DNA of 64,000 bases from Lonicera japonica (GCA_021464415.1 JAKCWG010000842.1:186001-250000); one strand, 5' to 3'; positions 10,826 through 22,925 are shown, counted from the stretch's first letter. Program-made: numbers and translations. Notes: generated by a model not told the origin, from the letters alone.

Positions 10826-12425
10826 TACAACAACAACAACAACAACAAAGCCTTTATCCCACTAGGTGGGGTCGGCTACATGGATCAAACAACGCCATAG
10901 TGGCCTATCATGAATCATATCTATAGTGAAACCATTTGCCTCTAAATCCTTCTTAATAGTTTCACCTATAGTTTTTCTCGGTCTTCCTCTGCCTCTAACA
11001 ATTTGGCTTCCCTCAATATGATCAACTCTCCGTACCACGGCATCTACCGGTCTCCTCCCTACATGCCCAAACCATCTAAGTCGATATTCAACCATCTTTT
11101 CTGTAATAGGTGCCACCCCAACTCCCTCTCTGATGGTATCATTTCTGATCCTATCTTTCCTATTCTTGCCACTCATCCATCTCAGCATTCTCATCTCAGC
11201 TACATTTAGTTTATTCTATTGTTGGCTTTTGACCGCCCAACACTCAGTCCCATACAACATCGCTGGTCTAACCGCAGTACGATAGAATTTTCCTTTTAAC
11301 TTGAGTGGTACTTTTTTATCACATAACACACCCGAAGCTTTCCTCCATTTCAACCACCCTGCTTGAATCCGGTGGTTTACATCTCCTTCTATCTCCCCAT
11401 CTTCTTGTATAATGGATCCAAGATACTTAAACCGAGTGACTTGTGGTATGACATTGTCCCCAACTTTTACCTCTAAGTTAGGAGTGCTCCTCCTTTTACT
11501 GAACCTGCATTCCATATATTATGTCTTACTTCTGCTTAAACGAAAGCCATGCGCTTCTAAAGTTTGTCTCCACGTTTCCACCTTCCCATTTAGCTCTTCT
11601 CTGGACTCACCCACTAGGACAATATCATCTGCAAATAGCATGCATCGCGGTGCTGGCTCTTGAATGTGTTCCGTGAGTACATCCAAGACCAAGGTAAACA
11701 GATAAGGGCTCAAGGCTTACCCTTGGTGTAGTCCTATAGTTATAGGAAAATCCTTTGTGGACCCACTATGTGTTCTCACACTAGTCTTAGCTCCCTCATA
11801 CATGTCCTTGATAGCACGAATATAGGCAATCCTAACCCCTTTCTTCTCTAGGGCTTTCCACAAAATCTCTCTTGGTACCCTATCGTATGCCTTCTCCAAG
11901 TCAATGAAAACCATGTGTAGGTCCTTTTGATCCCTCCGATAATGCTCCATCAAACGCCGGAACAAGTAAATTGCTTCCATGGTCGACCTTCCAGGCATAA
12001 AACCAAATTGATTATCTAAAATGCTGGTTTCCTTTCTTAGTCTCCGTTCAATCACTCTTTCCCATAACTTCATAGTATGACTCATGAGTTTAATCCCCCT
12101 GTAATTGGCGCAATTTTGTATATCCCCCTTATTCTTATAAATCGGGATTAGGGTGCTTCTCCTCCATTCTTCCGGCATCTTCTTTGATCTCAATATCTCG
12201 TTGAAAAACCTTGTGAGCCAACCAATGCCTTTATCACCTAGACCCTTCCAAACCTCAATAGGTATACTATCTGGCCCAACTGCTTTACCACTATCCATTC
12301 GTTTCAATGCTTTTTTCACTTCCTTTTCTTGAATTCTGCGATAAAAGGTGAAATTTTGGTCATCCTCTTGCATGTCCAGCTCATCTCCACATGCTAGAAT
12401 CTCATAACCTTCATTAAGCTACAAT
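10826..12425 (-). pseudogene. RTE-clade LINE, 5'-truncated, reverse transcriptase broken by stops
   Basis: One minus-strand frame from 12373 to 10862 encodes an RTE-type reverse transcriptase. It shows [53 protein letters not shown], the [10 protein letters not shown] catalytic box (first RT aspartate), the [10 protein letters not shown] box and the RTE-specific C-terminal RLRWFGHVGRRP region. The frame is interrupted by stops at 11717-11719, 11519-11521 and 11216-11218. The endonuclease half is missing, consistent with 5' truncation during target-primed insertion. The element ends in a (TTG)n tail on its own strand, seen as CAACAACAACAA at 10828-10848. Smaller frames on the other strand are shadows. 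No convincing target duplication was found. Confidence 0.9.
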
Positions 12426-13098
12426 GTGTTTGTTTTTTTTTATTTTATTTTTAAAAAGAAAAGTACAGTTTAACCTTTCTAATTAGTAGTCTTGGGACCT
12501 AATAAAATCTATAATTTCGAGAATATTAAATTAATCGATAAATTAATAATTACTAGTTTATCGAGTTACTCTTTTGTTTTTTTAAATATTGTACATTGTA
12601 TTTAGTTTTTCGCTTTGCTAATTATTTCTTTAATTAGGTAAAATTAAAGAATCCACCGATAAACTTACATGTACTCAAAAGTCATAAGTAGATTTAGATG
12701 TACTCAAAAGTTATAATAACACAACTCATAGATATAGCGAAATCAACTATGACACATGAAATGCTTAAAGCATCATGTATTAGAAAATTATTAATTTATA
12801 TATTACATAAGACTTGTATGAAGTTTTCATAATGTATTATCCTATAAATTTAGCAAATTATTAATTTAGAACATTATCTTAAGCCGGGACAGGCAAAAAA
12901 TATTATTTAATCAATAGTATTAATTAATCGGGTATTATATTATCGGAGTTCGACTGTACCTAAGTAAATGGGGAAAAAAAAGAAGGGAAAACGTGAGAAA
13001 ATAAAAATGTTGTAAGAGATGGAAGGAAGCGTTAAATGTAACTAGCAAAGGAAATTAAGGAGAGCTAGTAAAAGTTATAATAATCTTCTTCATCATCA
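12426..13098. other. TNL 3' flank, no gene
   Basis: AT-rich sequence lies between the RTE LINE and the TNL stop codon. On the minus strand this would hold the 3' UTR and polyadenylation region of the TNL gene, but I see no decisive signal. Confidence 0.4.
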
Positions 13099-13773
13099 TC
13101 ATTCATCACCATATTTTATTCTTCTTCTCTGCTGCTTCCCGGTTTTTATATGTCGCTTTATCCCGTATGACATAGGTGAATAATAATCATTATCATCATT
13201 AACATCATCATCATCAACATCATCAACATTAACATCATCATCATCCTCCTCCTCCTTGAATACTAGACGTACCCCACACTTTTTCACCACCACTGTGTCT
13301 GGGCTTAACGATCTAATATCTACCTCAATTTCACCACGCTCCTCCCAATGGCAATCAATGCACGCATGAGAAATGAAAAGATGTCGGTAGCCCATAATCG
13401 TATGCTCCAGGCCAGTAATGTTGTCTGTATCCCTTAGGTAAATATCTCTTCTATGTATTGAGTGGTCATGACCAGGCTCCGTGAACGATAACACCACTCC
13501 GGCATCCGTAATCCGGCTGTCATGTCGCAGGCCCGACCAGTGTAAATCTCTACGATGGTTGACTTCACCATCCCAGCAAGGGTAGTTACATGATTTGACT
13601 TTATTTACCACTTCCAAAATAACAAAAAAGCTATACCACTCGATTTTAGTATTCTGAGGAAACTTCAACAAAAATGGATGCCCCGTAAAAGTGTGATTGC
13701 AAAACCACTCTGGAATAGCTCTACCAGGAAGTATAATGTTTTCAGGGATATTATTAGAGTGATCCAACATTCT
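13099..13773 (-). CDS. TNL exon 5: C-JID domain and acidic tail
   Basis: The exon starts after acceptor GTGCAG with RMLDHSNNIPEN, then ILPGRAIPEWF (1007-1017), the hallmark of the C-terminal jelly-roll/Ig-like domain that helps TNLs bind effectors. The last roughly 54 residues are unusual. A run of Asp/Glu/Val/Asn encoded by a (CAT)n-like microsatellite at about 13190-13252 is followed by a basic patch KQQRRRIK, and the stop lies at 13099-13101. The tail may be a lineage-specific extension. Confidence 0.88.
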   Translation of the reverse strand, partial: RMLDHSNNIPENIILPGRAIPEWFCNHTFTGHPFLLKFPQNTKIEWYSFFVILEVVNKVKSCNYPCWDGEVNHRRDLHWSGLRHDSRITDAGVVLSFTEPGHDHSIHRRDIYLRDTDNITGLEHTIMGYRHLFISHACIDCHWEERGEIEVDIRSLSPDTVVVKKCGVRLVFKEEEDDDDVNVDDVDDDDVNDDNDYYSPMSYGIKRHIKTGKQQRRRIKYGDE

Positions 13774-16700
13774 CTGCACGTACGAAAATAATATAGTAAA
13801 GCCGTTCAGTTAGTAAAAACACTATTTGCATGTACATATTTTTATGCTCTAGAAAGCGTTTCCTTAACTAAATAACGGATTTCCCCTTTGGAGGGGTAAA
13901 TGATTGAATTTTTTGATGAAATTTGGAGGATGATCTCCATGATGACTAAGATAAACTCCACTAAATTCATCAAAAAAATCAACCGAGAAGTGGGTGATCT
14001 AAAAATCTAAAATTTCAACGGTCGAAATGCACGTGTATATAGATATATCAATCTTTAGTTCACCCATATTTTGATTGAATTTTTTGATGAAATTTGATGG
14101 AATTGATATACTCATCATGGGATCATCCCCACTAAATTTCATCAAAAAATTCAATCATTTACACCCTCAAAAAGAGAAGTCCGTACTTTAGTTGAAAGAA
14201 TGATGCCTTTTCTGGAACCTGGCTCATATACACACATATATATACGGAAATTTTCAAGTACGGACTGGGGTAAAAAGGCCCGGTCTGTAAGGACCGGTCC
14301 GTACCAGAAACGGACTCTATATATATATTACATATATAGTCACACCAAAAATACATATGTATGTGTTTATATAGAAGTTAATAGAGAACCTCAAGCCTTC
14401 GCTGCAACAACGTACTAGCTACAATCTCATTCTCTCCACAATCGAGCAATTTCCTGCAATTTTGGAACCAAAAATACCCTAGTTTGCACATGGCAAATCG
14501 ATCCGCAGAGAGACTCAATGATACACAGTCATTTGCAAACAATCTCCTTATTCCTGACGGAAGCTCTGGCAGCTCTCGAAGCATTTCGCAACGATTCAAC
14601 TCAACGTGTGCAAGTTGAGAAAGTTGATTGAGGCTCGGTAGATTTTCAAATTTGTTTCCTCCAAGATGCAACTGTTTCAAAGAAAACAATGACCCAAGAC
14701 CACCGGGGCTCACTAACAAATTGCAATCAGTGATATCTAGCTGTGTTAACGAAGTTAAACCCCAAATTGGAGGCAACACCAAACTCCTCGTGATTTTTTG
14801 ACATTTACTGAGTTGAAACAAAGACTGGAAAAATGAAGTCCGTGATTGAGATGAGCTCTTGCGGCAAGATAAGACCTTGAGATTTTTCAAATCTTGAATG
14901 GAAGGTGGTAGCTCTATTACAGCAGTTCCATCTAAAAGAAGCTCCTCTAGACATTCTAAATTCCCCATCTCCTCTGGTAATTTTTCAACTTTTGAGCAGC
15001 CTGAGAGAACAAGTGATTTTAGACATTTCAGCGTCCAAAGTGTACTCGGAAGAATCTCAAGATTTTTGCACCCACGTAAATCTATCAAAACAAGGTTGCG
15101 GATGTAACCAATTGACGAGGGTAGCTCTTCTATAGCGGTTTCTTCCAAATGTAGCTGCAATAACTTGTCCATATTTTCATGGATCTCCGGGAACTTTTGA
15201 AGTTTGATGCAGCCAGAAAGATTGAGAACCTCAAGATATTCCCAGTGAATAGCTTCCGGAAGGCTTCTAAGCTTCTCACACCCAGCCATATTTAAGCAAA
15301 CAAGTTTTTTGAAAAATCCAAAAGACAAGTCAACATTTACCAAACTCGTACACTCTTGAAGAATCAGTTCCTCAAGATTACAGGCCTCTCCCAAGTGTGA
15401 AATCCCGACTAGGTTTCGCGAATAACTAAGGTCGACATATTTAAGTTTTTCCAGCTTCTTCTTCTTCTGTTACATATGAACAGCAAAAAAAAAATTAGTT
15501 GGGAGTAAAAAAATTAATAGGTTTTATATTATTTTATTCATTCAAGGTACTATAAACCATGCTAATTGGATTTGTTTTTCTCTTGTAGCATGTATTAATT
15601 ATATCACCATATTCTTTTTTTTATTATTTTTATTTTTATTTTATGCTTGGTATGTTAAGGTAACTTTTTTTGTTTATCTTTTTTCATACTCCTACGGCCT
15701 AAAATTAACTAAGAGCTCGGCTCTATCTTTCAAAAAATCATAAATTAAGAAAGTGTGTACCAAAAGACCAAATCTCATAAGAGATTATGAACCATACATG
15801 TAGGTGTGGGGTGCAGACTGCACCCAAAAAACCTCAAAAAACAGGATACGAAAATAGAAAACCAACACCAATAATAATAATAGAGCAATGTTTTATTTTT
15901 TAGTATATTAAAACGTGATAACATTAGCAGTTAGAACTATGACATGCAGATTCAGTGGTGGGCTGACCAGGGCTATAGCCCACCGTAACTTTTTTGTTGC
16001 ACTGCTTATAGCCTAATTATTTAACATTTCATCCCATCATAGCACTATCAATGTTCTTTATTAACATGTATTGTATTTAGAAACTTATTTTTTTCAAATT
16101 AATATATCACTTTCTTTTTTGAACATCTCAAATTAAAAGTCTCAATCTTTTGTACCAAACATATTTTAAGTATACAAGTCAAAAGTAAAAATCCTAATTC
16201 AAGACAAAAAAGTATCGGCCTTAGTCTAGTGTATCACTCGTGCCCGCTTTAAACTTATATATGTATTAATTTATATCTAATATTTTGCCCCAAACTTATA
16301 CTCTGACTTTTAAAAGTTTTAAAATATAATATTTTGTTTATAATATAACAAAGTCGATATACTTATATACAGCTAGGCTCTAGAAAGAGCTTCATTCTTA
16401 AAACTAAAGAACATATTTCTCTTTTTGAGGGGGGTAAATGGTTGAGGTTTTAGATGAATTTTGGTGGGGCAATCTCCATGATGAGTACATTAATTCCACC
16501 GAATTTCATAAGAAAATTCAACCGGGAAGTGGGCGATCTAAAAATCAAAATTTTAAACTACCAGAAATTCACGCATATATATCAATCTTTAGTTCACCTA
16601 ATTCTCAATTAAATTTTTTGATGAAATTTGATAGAGTTCATCTACTCATCATGGAGATCATCCCACCAAATTTCATCTAAAAATTCAACTATTTACCCTG

Positions 16701-19700
16701 TCAAAATAGGAAGTCCATTATTTAGTTAAAAGAAGGAAACTCGTTTTGGAGCCTGACTGTATAAATCTATATCTACTCTTTGTTGAATTAAAATTTTCAA
16801 ATTGGATTGTAAACATAGTTTTTACTCTTTTTCGTCTAAAATATTTCTAAGATGTTAGCAGCTGCAAATGTTGATTCTGCTAGGGTGTCAAAAAGGTCTG
16901 TCTTTATAGCTGGGGTGGATGAGCATGTCAAGGCTGATATTTGTGATGTTATGGTGATGGAGTTGCAAAGTTTATATGTTAAATATCTACTGGACTGAAG
17001 CCAAGTGACTGTGATGACTTGAAAAGAAGAATTTTGAGCAATATTATGGAGAGTAATAAGGCAAATATAGCCAAACATATCTGGGATTTCGCTAGCAAAA
17101 GAAAGACAGTTTATGGATTAAGAGGTCAATGTTTGTGGATTTGTGTTTGCCCTACATAAGCTTTTTGGACATATATTTGTATAATTGTGTGTATAGATTT
17201 GGTGTTGTTATAGCTGTAATGGTTGTTGTATTATTGATATCTTGTAATTGTGTAGTTTTGATCAAATAATATTCAAATTTGACCAAACAATATATATATA
17301 TATATAGTAAGCATTGTTATATTTTTCAATTCCAATTTTCACCTTATTATCTTTGGTTCTTTTCCCCAAAACATGAAAGTAGAATTTACATAAGTCTCAA
17401 ACCTTGAGAATTACTCAGTACTTTTTTTAGTTTTTCTAATTTAAGTTGCCTTCTATTTTAATCATTCAGGCATGTGATGTGCACAAGAAACTAGCTTAGT
17501 GTATTGTGTGACATAATTGATGTGCCAAATTCTACTTCAATAAAAAACCAATTTAATTCTTGACCATATTTTGATTAGGTTAAAGCTTTGGCGTAAATAT
17601 TTAAAAAGAAAAGTGTAAAAATAATACGTACTTAATTTTGAGATAAGGAGGGAATATATATATATTATATAATTTTGAAACTTTTACCGTTCTTCCCTCC
17701 CAAAGTTGTTGAAGCCCACTATGACGTAGTCGAAGTCCAACGAGAACGTATGCTTCAAACATTGTTGGCAGAGAATTTGAAGGATATTTGTCCCAATCAA
17801 TCCACCGTAGCTCATCAGGAAGATAATCAGGACCTTTAGGAATGCAGGTGTAATGAATTTCCAGTAATCTTAGTTTGGCCATCTTTCTAAAGGCTTCAGT
17901 CCTCATTTTAATTTTGTATTCTTGTTCGTGGCAATCCAGTAGTATCCCTTCAATGTATTCTGTACCCTAACAACCATAAATAAACAAAATCCAGTATATA
18001 TAATTAGTAACCGAAGAAACATATACATGCACATATAACTATTAATACATTCATTTATCATTATATTTATTTCTTGTTAATTGCAATTCAAATGGAGGAT
18101 CGAAGATTATAGTTTAAAGAACTTCTCACCGCGTCTCTTGTTAATACAAGTTCAATATCGCTTGTATCCCACAACCTGCTATACTTCCCAGGTTCCCGAG
18201 CATTCCGACGAACAATATGCCGACCCATTTCTCGTATCAATTGATGCATACAAACCCAACCATCTAAACAATATATCAATGATTTATGAATGAGAATACA
18301 AATGGAAAGTTTCGGGTAAAAATCAAAACTGTCAAGTATTCTTGTTACACATTCTTCTTTCCTTCCTGCGTAGAAACATGCAATATCTAGGAAGGTATTT
18401 TGTGCACTTCCATCTAAACCATCAAAACGTATTTTTAGTTTTTCAAGAATACCTCCATCTGGGCCTACTTCCCTTAGTTTTGGCAATGAATCTTTCCAAA
18501 CATCCAAATCTTCATGGTTTAGTGTGGAACCCAAGACTTCAAGAGCTAAAGGAAGCCCTCCACAATAATATATAACTTGATCTGAGAGCTCCTTGAAATC
18601 TTCTGGAGGACACATATCATTAAAGGCGTTCAAACAAAATAGCTCAGTAGCTTCAATACAATCTAATACACTCGCCTCATGTTTTTGGACCTCATCACGC
18701 GCAAAAAGCAGTTTTCTATCCCTAGTTGTTATTATAATTCTACTCCCTGGACCAAACCACTCATGACTTCCAGCCAACTTTTCTAATTGCTCTGAACTAT
18801 CAACATCATCAAGAACAAGAAGAACCCTTATAGACCGCAGCCTCGTCGTCATTAGTGCAATTCCATCCATATCACTCGCTATCTGCAAATCCTTCATCCC
18901 CAGGACTTTGGAAAGAAGGTGACGCTGTAAACTTCTGAGGCCGTCCTTCTTTGACGCTTCTCCAACTTCATCAAGAAAACAGGAAACATCAAACTGATCT
19001 TCAATTTGATGATAAACGGCCCTTGCTAAAGTTGACTTGCCTATTCCACTCAATCCCAATATGCCAACAGTCCGAACAACATTGGATTCTTCACCCAACA
19101 ACGAAGTCACCTTCTCTATACGAGACTTCATTCCAAATAGAACCTTATCTTCAACTTTAATTTTAGATGGGAGTTTACTCCAAATCTCTTGGACTATTCG
19201 GTCGATAAACTTTGATTCATGCCTGTATATTATAAAGGATATCAATAAGAAAATATAGTAAAGAAACACAAAATGATTATATATGACATGGTTTGTTTTT
19301 TGGGGTTCAACATTTTTGTAAACTTTATTCTATTTAAACTTAATTACTAATACTATATTTTCTATATAATTAGAGGGACACAATTGGTATTACCACTATC
19401 TCTTTACAATATTAAAGCCGCAACTTTACCTAATAGGCTAATATATAAGATACAATTTCTGACTTAGGTGCAATCAAAGGGCACCCTTAAGGTGGGGTGA
19501 GTTTATTAAGTCTTCAGAACTTAAGAGGTTTGTTAATGTATTCAGATCTGAAACAAATTTAAAACCTCATAATTCTGAATGGACCACCATTTAAGACTTA
19601 AGTGCAATCAAAGGGCACCTTAAATAAATAAATAATAGAATATATATATATAATTGAAGTTAACTATGAAGTATGAGCCTGAAGGAGTAGGATTAGTTTA

Positions 19701-20231
19701 CCCATCCGCAGTTTTGTCCAATTTCAATCCAAACAAGTTTGCTGCGTCTGTAAGAGTTTTTCTCCAGATTTGGACCCTGTCCGAGTCGTGTTTGCTAAAC
19801 ATTTCTCCAAAATGCCCTTCCTGTTTCCGTACATCCAAAGGCTCGACATCGTAGAAGATTGGGATAACTGTTTGTCCCTTTGGTGATTTACTACTGCATT
19901 CCATGACCTTCACAAGCTCATCTAAACACCACCGTGAAGAAGCGTAGTTTTTGGAGAAAACGACGACGGCAAAGCTCGATTCCTCGATGGCTTTGAGGAG
20001 GGCAGGTGGGATTGATTCCCCTGTTTCAAGCCTCTCGTCGTCCTTGAATGTGTAAATGCCACTCCTTTTAAGAGCAGAGTAGAGATGATCAACGAAAGTC
20101 TTCCTAGTATCTTCCCCTCGAAAGCTTAAGAATACATCGTACTTCCACCTATGATTATGATGATCTTCTGCCGAAGAGGAAGAGGAAGAAGCAACATCTT
20201 CAACTTCCGAAACCTCTTCAATTGTTACCAT
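13099..20231 (-). CDS. TIR-NBS-LRR (TNL) disease-resistance receptor, five exons
   Basis: Exons on the minus strand are 20231-19702, 19222-18130, 17966-17688, 15466-14390 and 13773-13099. All introns are GT-AG. The exon lengths (530, 1093, 279, 1077, 675) keep frame throughout and give a 1217-residue product, normal for a full TNL. Domain order is TIR, NB-ARC, LRR, C-terminal jelly-roll/Ig-like (C-JID), then an acidic tail. TNLs are intracellular sensors of pathogen effectors; the oligomerised TIR acts as an NADase that signals through EDS1. No inactivating change is visible in the inferred exons. Intron 3 (2.2 kb) and intron 4 carry MITEs. The ligand and specificity cannot be read from sequence. 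The exon model is my own manual splice reading, without transcript evidence. Confidence 0.92.
13846..14225. mobile_element. Double-hairpin MITE, copy in TNL intron 4
   Basis: Outer inverted ends (CTAAATAACGGATTTCC... and GAAGTCCGTACTTTAG) enclose two separate hairpins. Each has arms like TTGAATTTTTTGATGAAATT and AAATTTCATCAAAAAATTCAA, at about 13905-13983 and 14074-14155. A short spacer separates them. The same plan recurs at 16370 and, more decayed, at 56195. It is non-autonomous with no coding capacity. The exact ends and target duplication are uncertain. Confidence 0.75.
14390..15466 (-). CDS. TNL exon 4: leucine-rich repeats
   Basis: The exon is 359 codons in phase 0-0, starting with a Lys run (KKKKLEKLKYVDLSYSRNL) after acceptor GTAACAG. 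It encodes about ten irregular plant LRRs of the LxxLxLSGCxxLxxLP type, for example EVLNLSGCIKLQKFPEI, TAIEELPSSIGYIRNL and LVLSGCSKVEKLPEEMG. This is the usual recognition surface. It ends at CTTGAG|GTTCTC. Plus-strand open frames at 14898-15135 are shadows. Confidence 0.92.
16370..16765. mobile_element. Double-hairpin MITE, copy in TNL intron 3
   Basis: Same architecture as the intron-4 copy. It runs from about GCTAGGCTCTAGAAAG through AGGGGGGTAAATGGTTGA and two hairpins with GATGAAATTTG arms to CAAAATAGGAAGTCC and TTTTGGAGCCTGAC. The outer ends are inverted relative to each other. The plus-strand open frame at 16438-16680 is an artefact of the hairpins. Confidence 0.75.
16850..17100 (+). 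pseudogene. Possible LINE reverse-transcriptase scrap in TNL intron 3
   Basis: The plus-strand translation resembles the region of plant L1 pol just after the RT core: a phrase like ARVSKRSVFIAGVDE, then LQSLYVKYLLD and SDCDDLKRRILSNI. This parallels the usual K-S/FAGV, LPVKYLGVPL, SDC-LKERIL order. It is interrupted by a stop and short. It could also be chance; a protein search of this segment would decide. Confidence 0.4.
17688..17966 (-). CDS. TNL exon 3: NB-LRR linker and first LRRs
   Basis: The exon begins with GTEYIEGILLD, the standard start of the TNL linker exon, after the acceptor TTGTTAG. It continues with EAFRKMAKLRLLEIHYT, LPDELRWIDWDKYPSNSLP and LRHSGLQQLWEG. It is 93 codons in phase 0-0. 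The donor is AACG|GTAAAAG. Confidence 0.9.
18130..19222 (-). CDS. TNL exon 2: NB-ARC domain
   Basis: The acceptor is TATACAG|GCATG and the donor GCG|GTGAGA. Residues 177-541. Visible motifs are P-loop GLSGIGKST at 233-241 (Lys239), kinase-2 VLLVLDDVD at 310-318 with the DD pair and W-less DDVDS form usual in TNLs, RNBS-B GSRIIITTRD at 336-345, GGLPLALEVLG at 398-408, and RNBS-D FLDIACFYAG at 455-464. The MHD motif reads C-M-H-Q-L at 501-505, with Gln in place of the usual Asp. This is the nucleotide switch that controls oligomerisation. Confidence 0.93.
19702..20231 (-). CDS. TNL exon 1: TIR domain
   Basis: Residues 1-177. A Ser/Glu/His-rich leader precedes YDVFLSFRGEDTRKTF at 31-46. The BB-loop region is at about 64-79. 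The conserved SRWCLDEL segment at 99-106 contains E105, the position of the catalytic glutamate of plant TIR NADases. The segment IPIFYDVEPLDVRKQEG follows. The first ATG of the frame at 20231 is chosen because it lies about 165 bases after a TATA box and starts a typical TNL leader. The donor is ATGG|GTAAAC, with GT at 19701-19700. Confidence 0.93.
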
Positions 20232-20396
20232 ACTTTTGTTTAATTTTAAAGCTTAGCTTCAGTAAGTGAGAAAAAGATATTTAGATTGATGGGAACAGAA
20301 CACCCTCAGTCTCAACTCAAAATGAAGAACAACAATGCTACTACTCTTAATCTCTCGCTACAAAATATGACAATGTACAACTGCTACTACTCCTCC

Positions 20397-20404
20397 CTTT
20401 ATAG
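20397..20404 (-). promoter_or_regulatory. Probable TATA box of the TNL gene
   Basis: CTATAAAG on the minus strand lies about 165 bases upstream of the TNL start codon. This leaves room for a leader of roughly 135 bases. No other TATA-like site stands out between here and the ATG. Confidence 0.5.
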
Positions 20405-21129
20405 TACCACTAGGGGTAACTGATGGCACTTGGTTTTAACTCGTGTAAATTATTAATCACCTGGATCATAAATTCAAAGACATACATAAGAATTTTTTGT
20501 TTTGTGAAGAAAAGGAAAACAAATTTCAGTCCTGCAACACACATACATACATAAGAATTGCATATTACAATTGCATAGGCAGGAACAAAATACTAAAAAG
20601 CAATTGCATAGAAGATAACAAAGATTAAAGGGATTAAAGCTATATAACTTTAGTCAAACCTAAAAGCATTACCCACAGACTGAAGTTTAAATTATAATTA
20701 ATATGGAAAAAACTAGGAAAGTAGAATCGAAGGGATTATAGTGTTGAGCTTCTTTGGTTGGACGAAAAGAAATCCTTACAATCTGAAAACAAACTTCAAA
20801 ATGTAAATTTGTGGAAATTAAAAGTCAAACAGGGATGGGAAAGTAAAACATACAAAGAAAAAAAATCTACTTCTTTCTCCATCTCAAATAAAAAATCCAA
20901 CTTTTCTAATTTATATTTTACACCTCAAATTTAGAATTTCACTTATGTTACCATAGTAAGCATTGTCATTTGATCATTGATTATGCTAATTAGGCTGAAT
21001 TAAAATATGCAAAACGCAAAGCGAGACACGGTGCAAGTAATAATTGCTTCTAGGCGATGATTTGTACATGTCCTTCCCCCACCTTTGCTCAAAGAAATCC
21101 CAACAAAGTTTCTAGCTAGAAACTGTCAC
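20405..21129. other. TNL upstream region, no gene
   Basis: AT-rich upstream DNA with no long open frame, RNA gene or terminal-repeat structure that I can see. It should include the distal TNL promoter. Confidence 0.4.
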
Positions 21130-22778
21130 AGAAGGGGAGAGAAACACATCAAACAAAAATTAAACTAACACATAAAGTTCACTATCCAAACAAAATTGTA
21201 TACAAATCCAACCACGATGAAATCAGTTACTAAGTATTATTAGAAAAATGGAAAGGAATAAGAAGAAGATACCAAATCAATCTAGAATTCCAAATCAAAT
21301 TCTCAGTCTGATTCCTGTGTCTGTGTGTGTGTAAGAACAAACTATTCCTAGTTTTTAAAGAGAGAAAAAACAAAGATAGACACCAAATTAAACCATTGGG
21401 GGGGCAAATCCCTTACTAGAATCTATCCAAACAAATCCAACCACGATGAAATCATTTACAAAGTATTCCCTCCATAGCCATAGAGCAGCAGAGTAGGGAA
21501 GGTGTTCAAAAAGTAGATAATCTGAAAATTTAAATAATAAGAAGAAGAAAGAAATGAACTGATTTGAAGAAGAAAAATAAATACATACATAAAATGAGAT
21601 GATGATCCAGAGTAGTCTCTGGAGGCACGCAGATCTGTGGGAGGTGGATAACTTTAGTCAATCAAATCCAATCCTGTCAAAAAAAAAAAAAAACGAAAAC
21701 TGATATATATATAACTAAGAAATGTAATGAAGTAGAACCAAATTCCCACCTTCAACTAATTCTTTGAAGCTTTCCTCCCCTTCTGTATACAAACAAACAA
21801 ACAAACAAAGCATGAGAAAATTGGAGTTGTTCTATCTATCAAAATTGAATTGGTACAAATTTACGGATCTAGAATAAGATGATGATGATGATGATCTAGA
21901 CTAGAGAAAAACTAGATCGAGTAATCAATCAGGCAGTGAGTCTCTGGAGGCATGCAGATCTGGGTTGAGTTAGTACTGTAGAGGTGAAAGAAGAGGGAAA
22001 TTAAAGTCAACTTCCTCTTCCTCTTGTTTTTTTTAAATTATAAATAAATTCCCCCCCTTTCCGTGGAAACAACCACTACCATTCTGCGAAGCAATACATA
22101 CGGTCTAATTCATATATTAATTTTTTTTTTTTATTATTTCTTTGATCAATTAATTTTTTTTTATGAAAATTGTGTATATACGAATTTCATCAAATGTATT
22201 CAAAACATTATTTTGAATTTAATTAGGGTGTGTTTGATAGATATTATTTTTTCCCGAAAATATAAAATTTTCACCTAAGTTCCCAGTTTTAGTGTTTTTG
22301 ATTGGCCTTTTTTTTCAAGGTAGTCAAATTCTCATTTTTTTTAAAAAAATCATAAAATGAAAATTAATAGTTCATATGCAATATGATTGTTGTTTGTTAA
22401 GTCCTGATTCATATTTTTCAATAATATTATTTTTATTAAAAAATCATAAAATAAAAGTTAAAAATAATTAATAACTTGAAAAAGAAAAATATATAAAGAA
22501 AATGATGATGTGGTATTAAAATATTGTCTAAGAGACCTCCTAAAAATAGAGGGTTACATTCACAATATTTATTCCCATTTTTGCTACATAAATTTAATGA
22601 TCGTTATTGTTAGTTGCATTGAAAAACATTTTTTGGTTTATTCTATATCTATTTTAAGTGACATCTTATTTATTTGATTTATAGTTGAATTAAAGATGAT
22701 CTAATAGATAAAAAAAAATATAGAAGTGAAAGCATCAATCATTATATTTGAAACACATGAGAAAAAAAAAGCAAAAAG

Positions 22779-22818
<40 letters not shown>
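22779..22818 (+). repeat. Poly(A) tract
   Basis: About 40 nearly uninterrupted A residues. The duplicates at 36570 and 38490 lack this expansion, so it arose after duplication. Confidence 0.9.
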
Positions 22819-22819
<1 letters not shown>

Positions 22820-22925
22820 ACCACAACACTAGGTAGTGGGCCCCAAGAAGACGGAGACCTACGAGTTCTATAAACTTTAGACTTTAAGCAATGATGGAGG
22901 ATTTTCAAATTCTAAAAAAATAAAA

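Noticed and set aside
10826..12425. Target-site duplication for the RTE LINE (GATACAA and GCTACAA)
   Set aside because: Short, mismatched and next to the (CAA)n tail, so it is likely chance.
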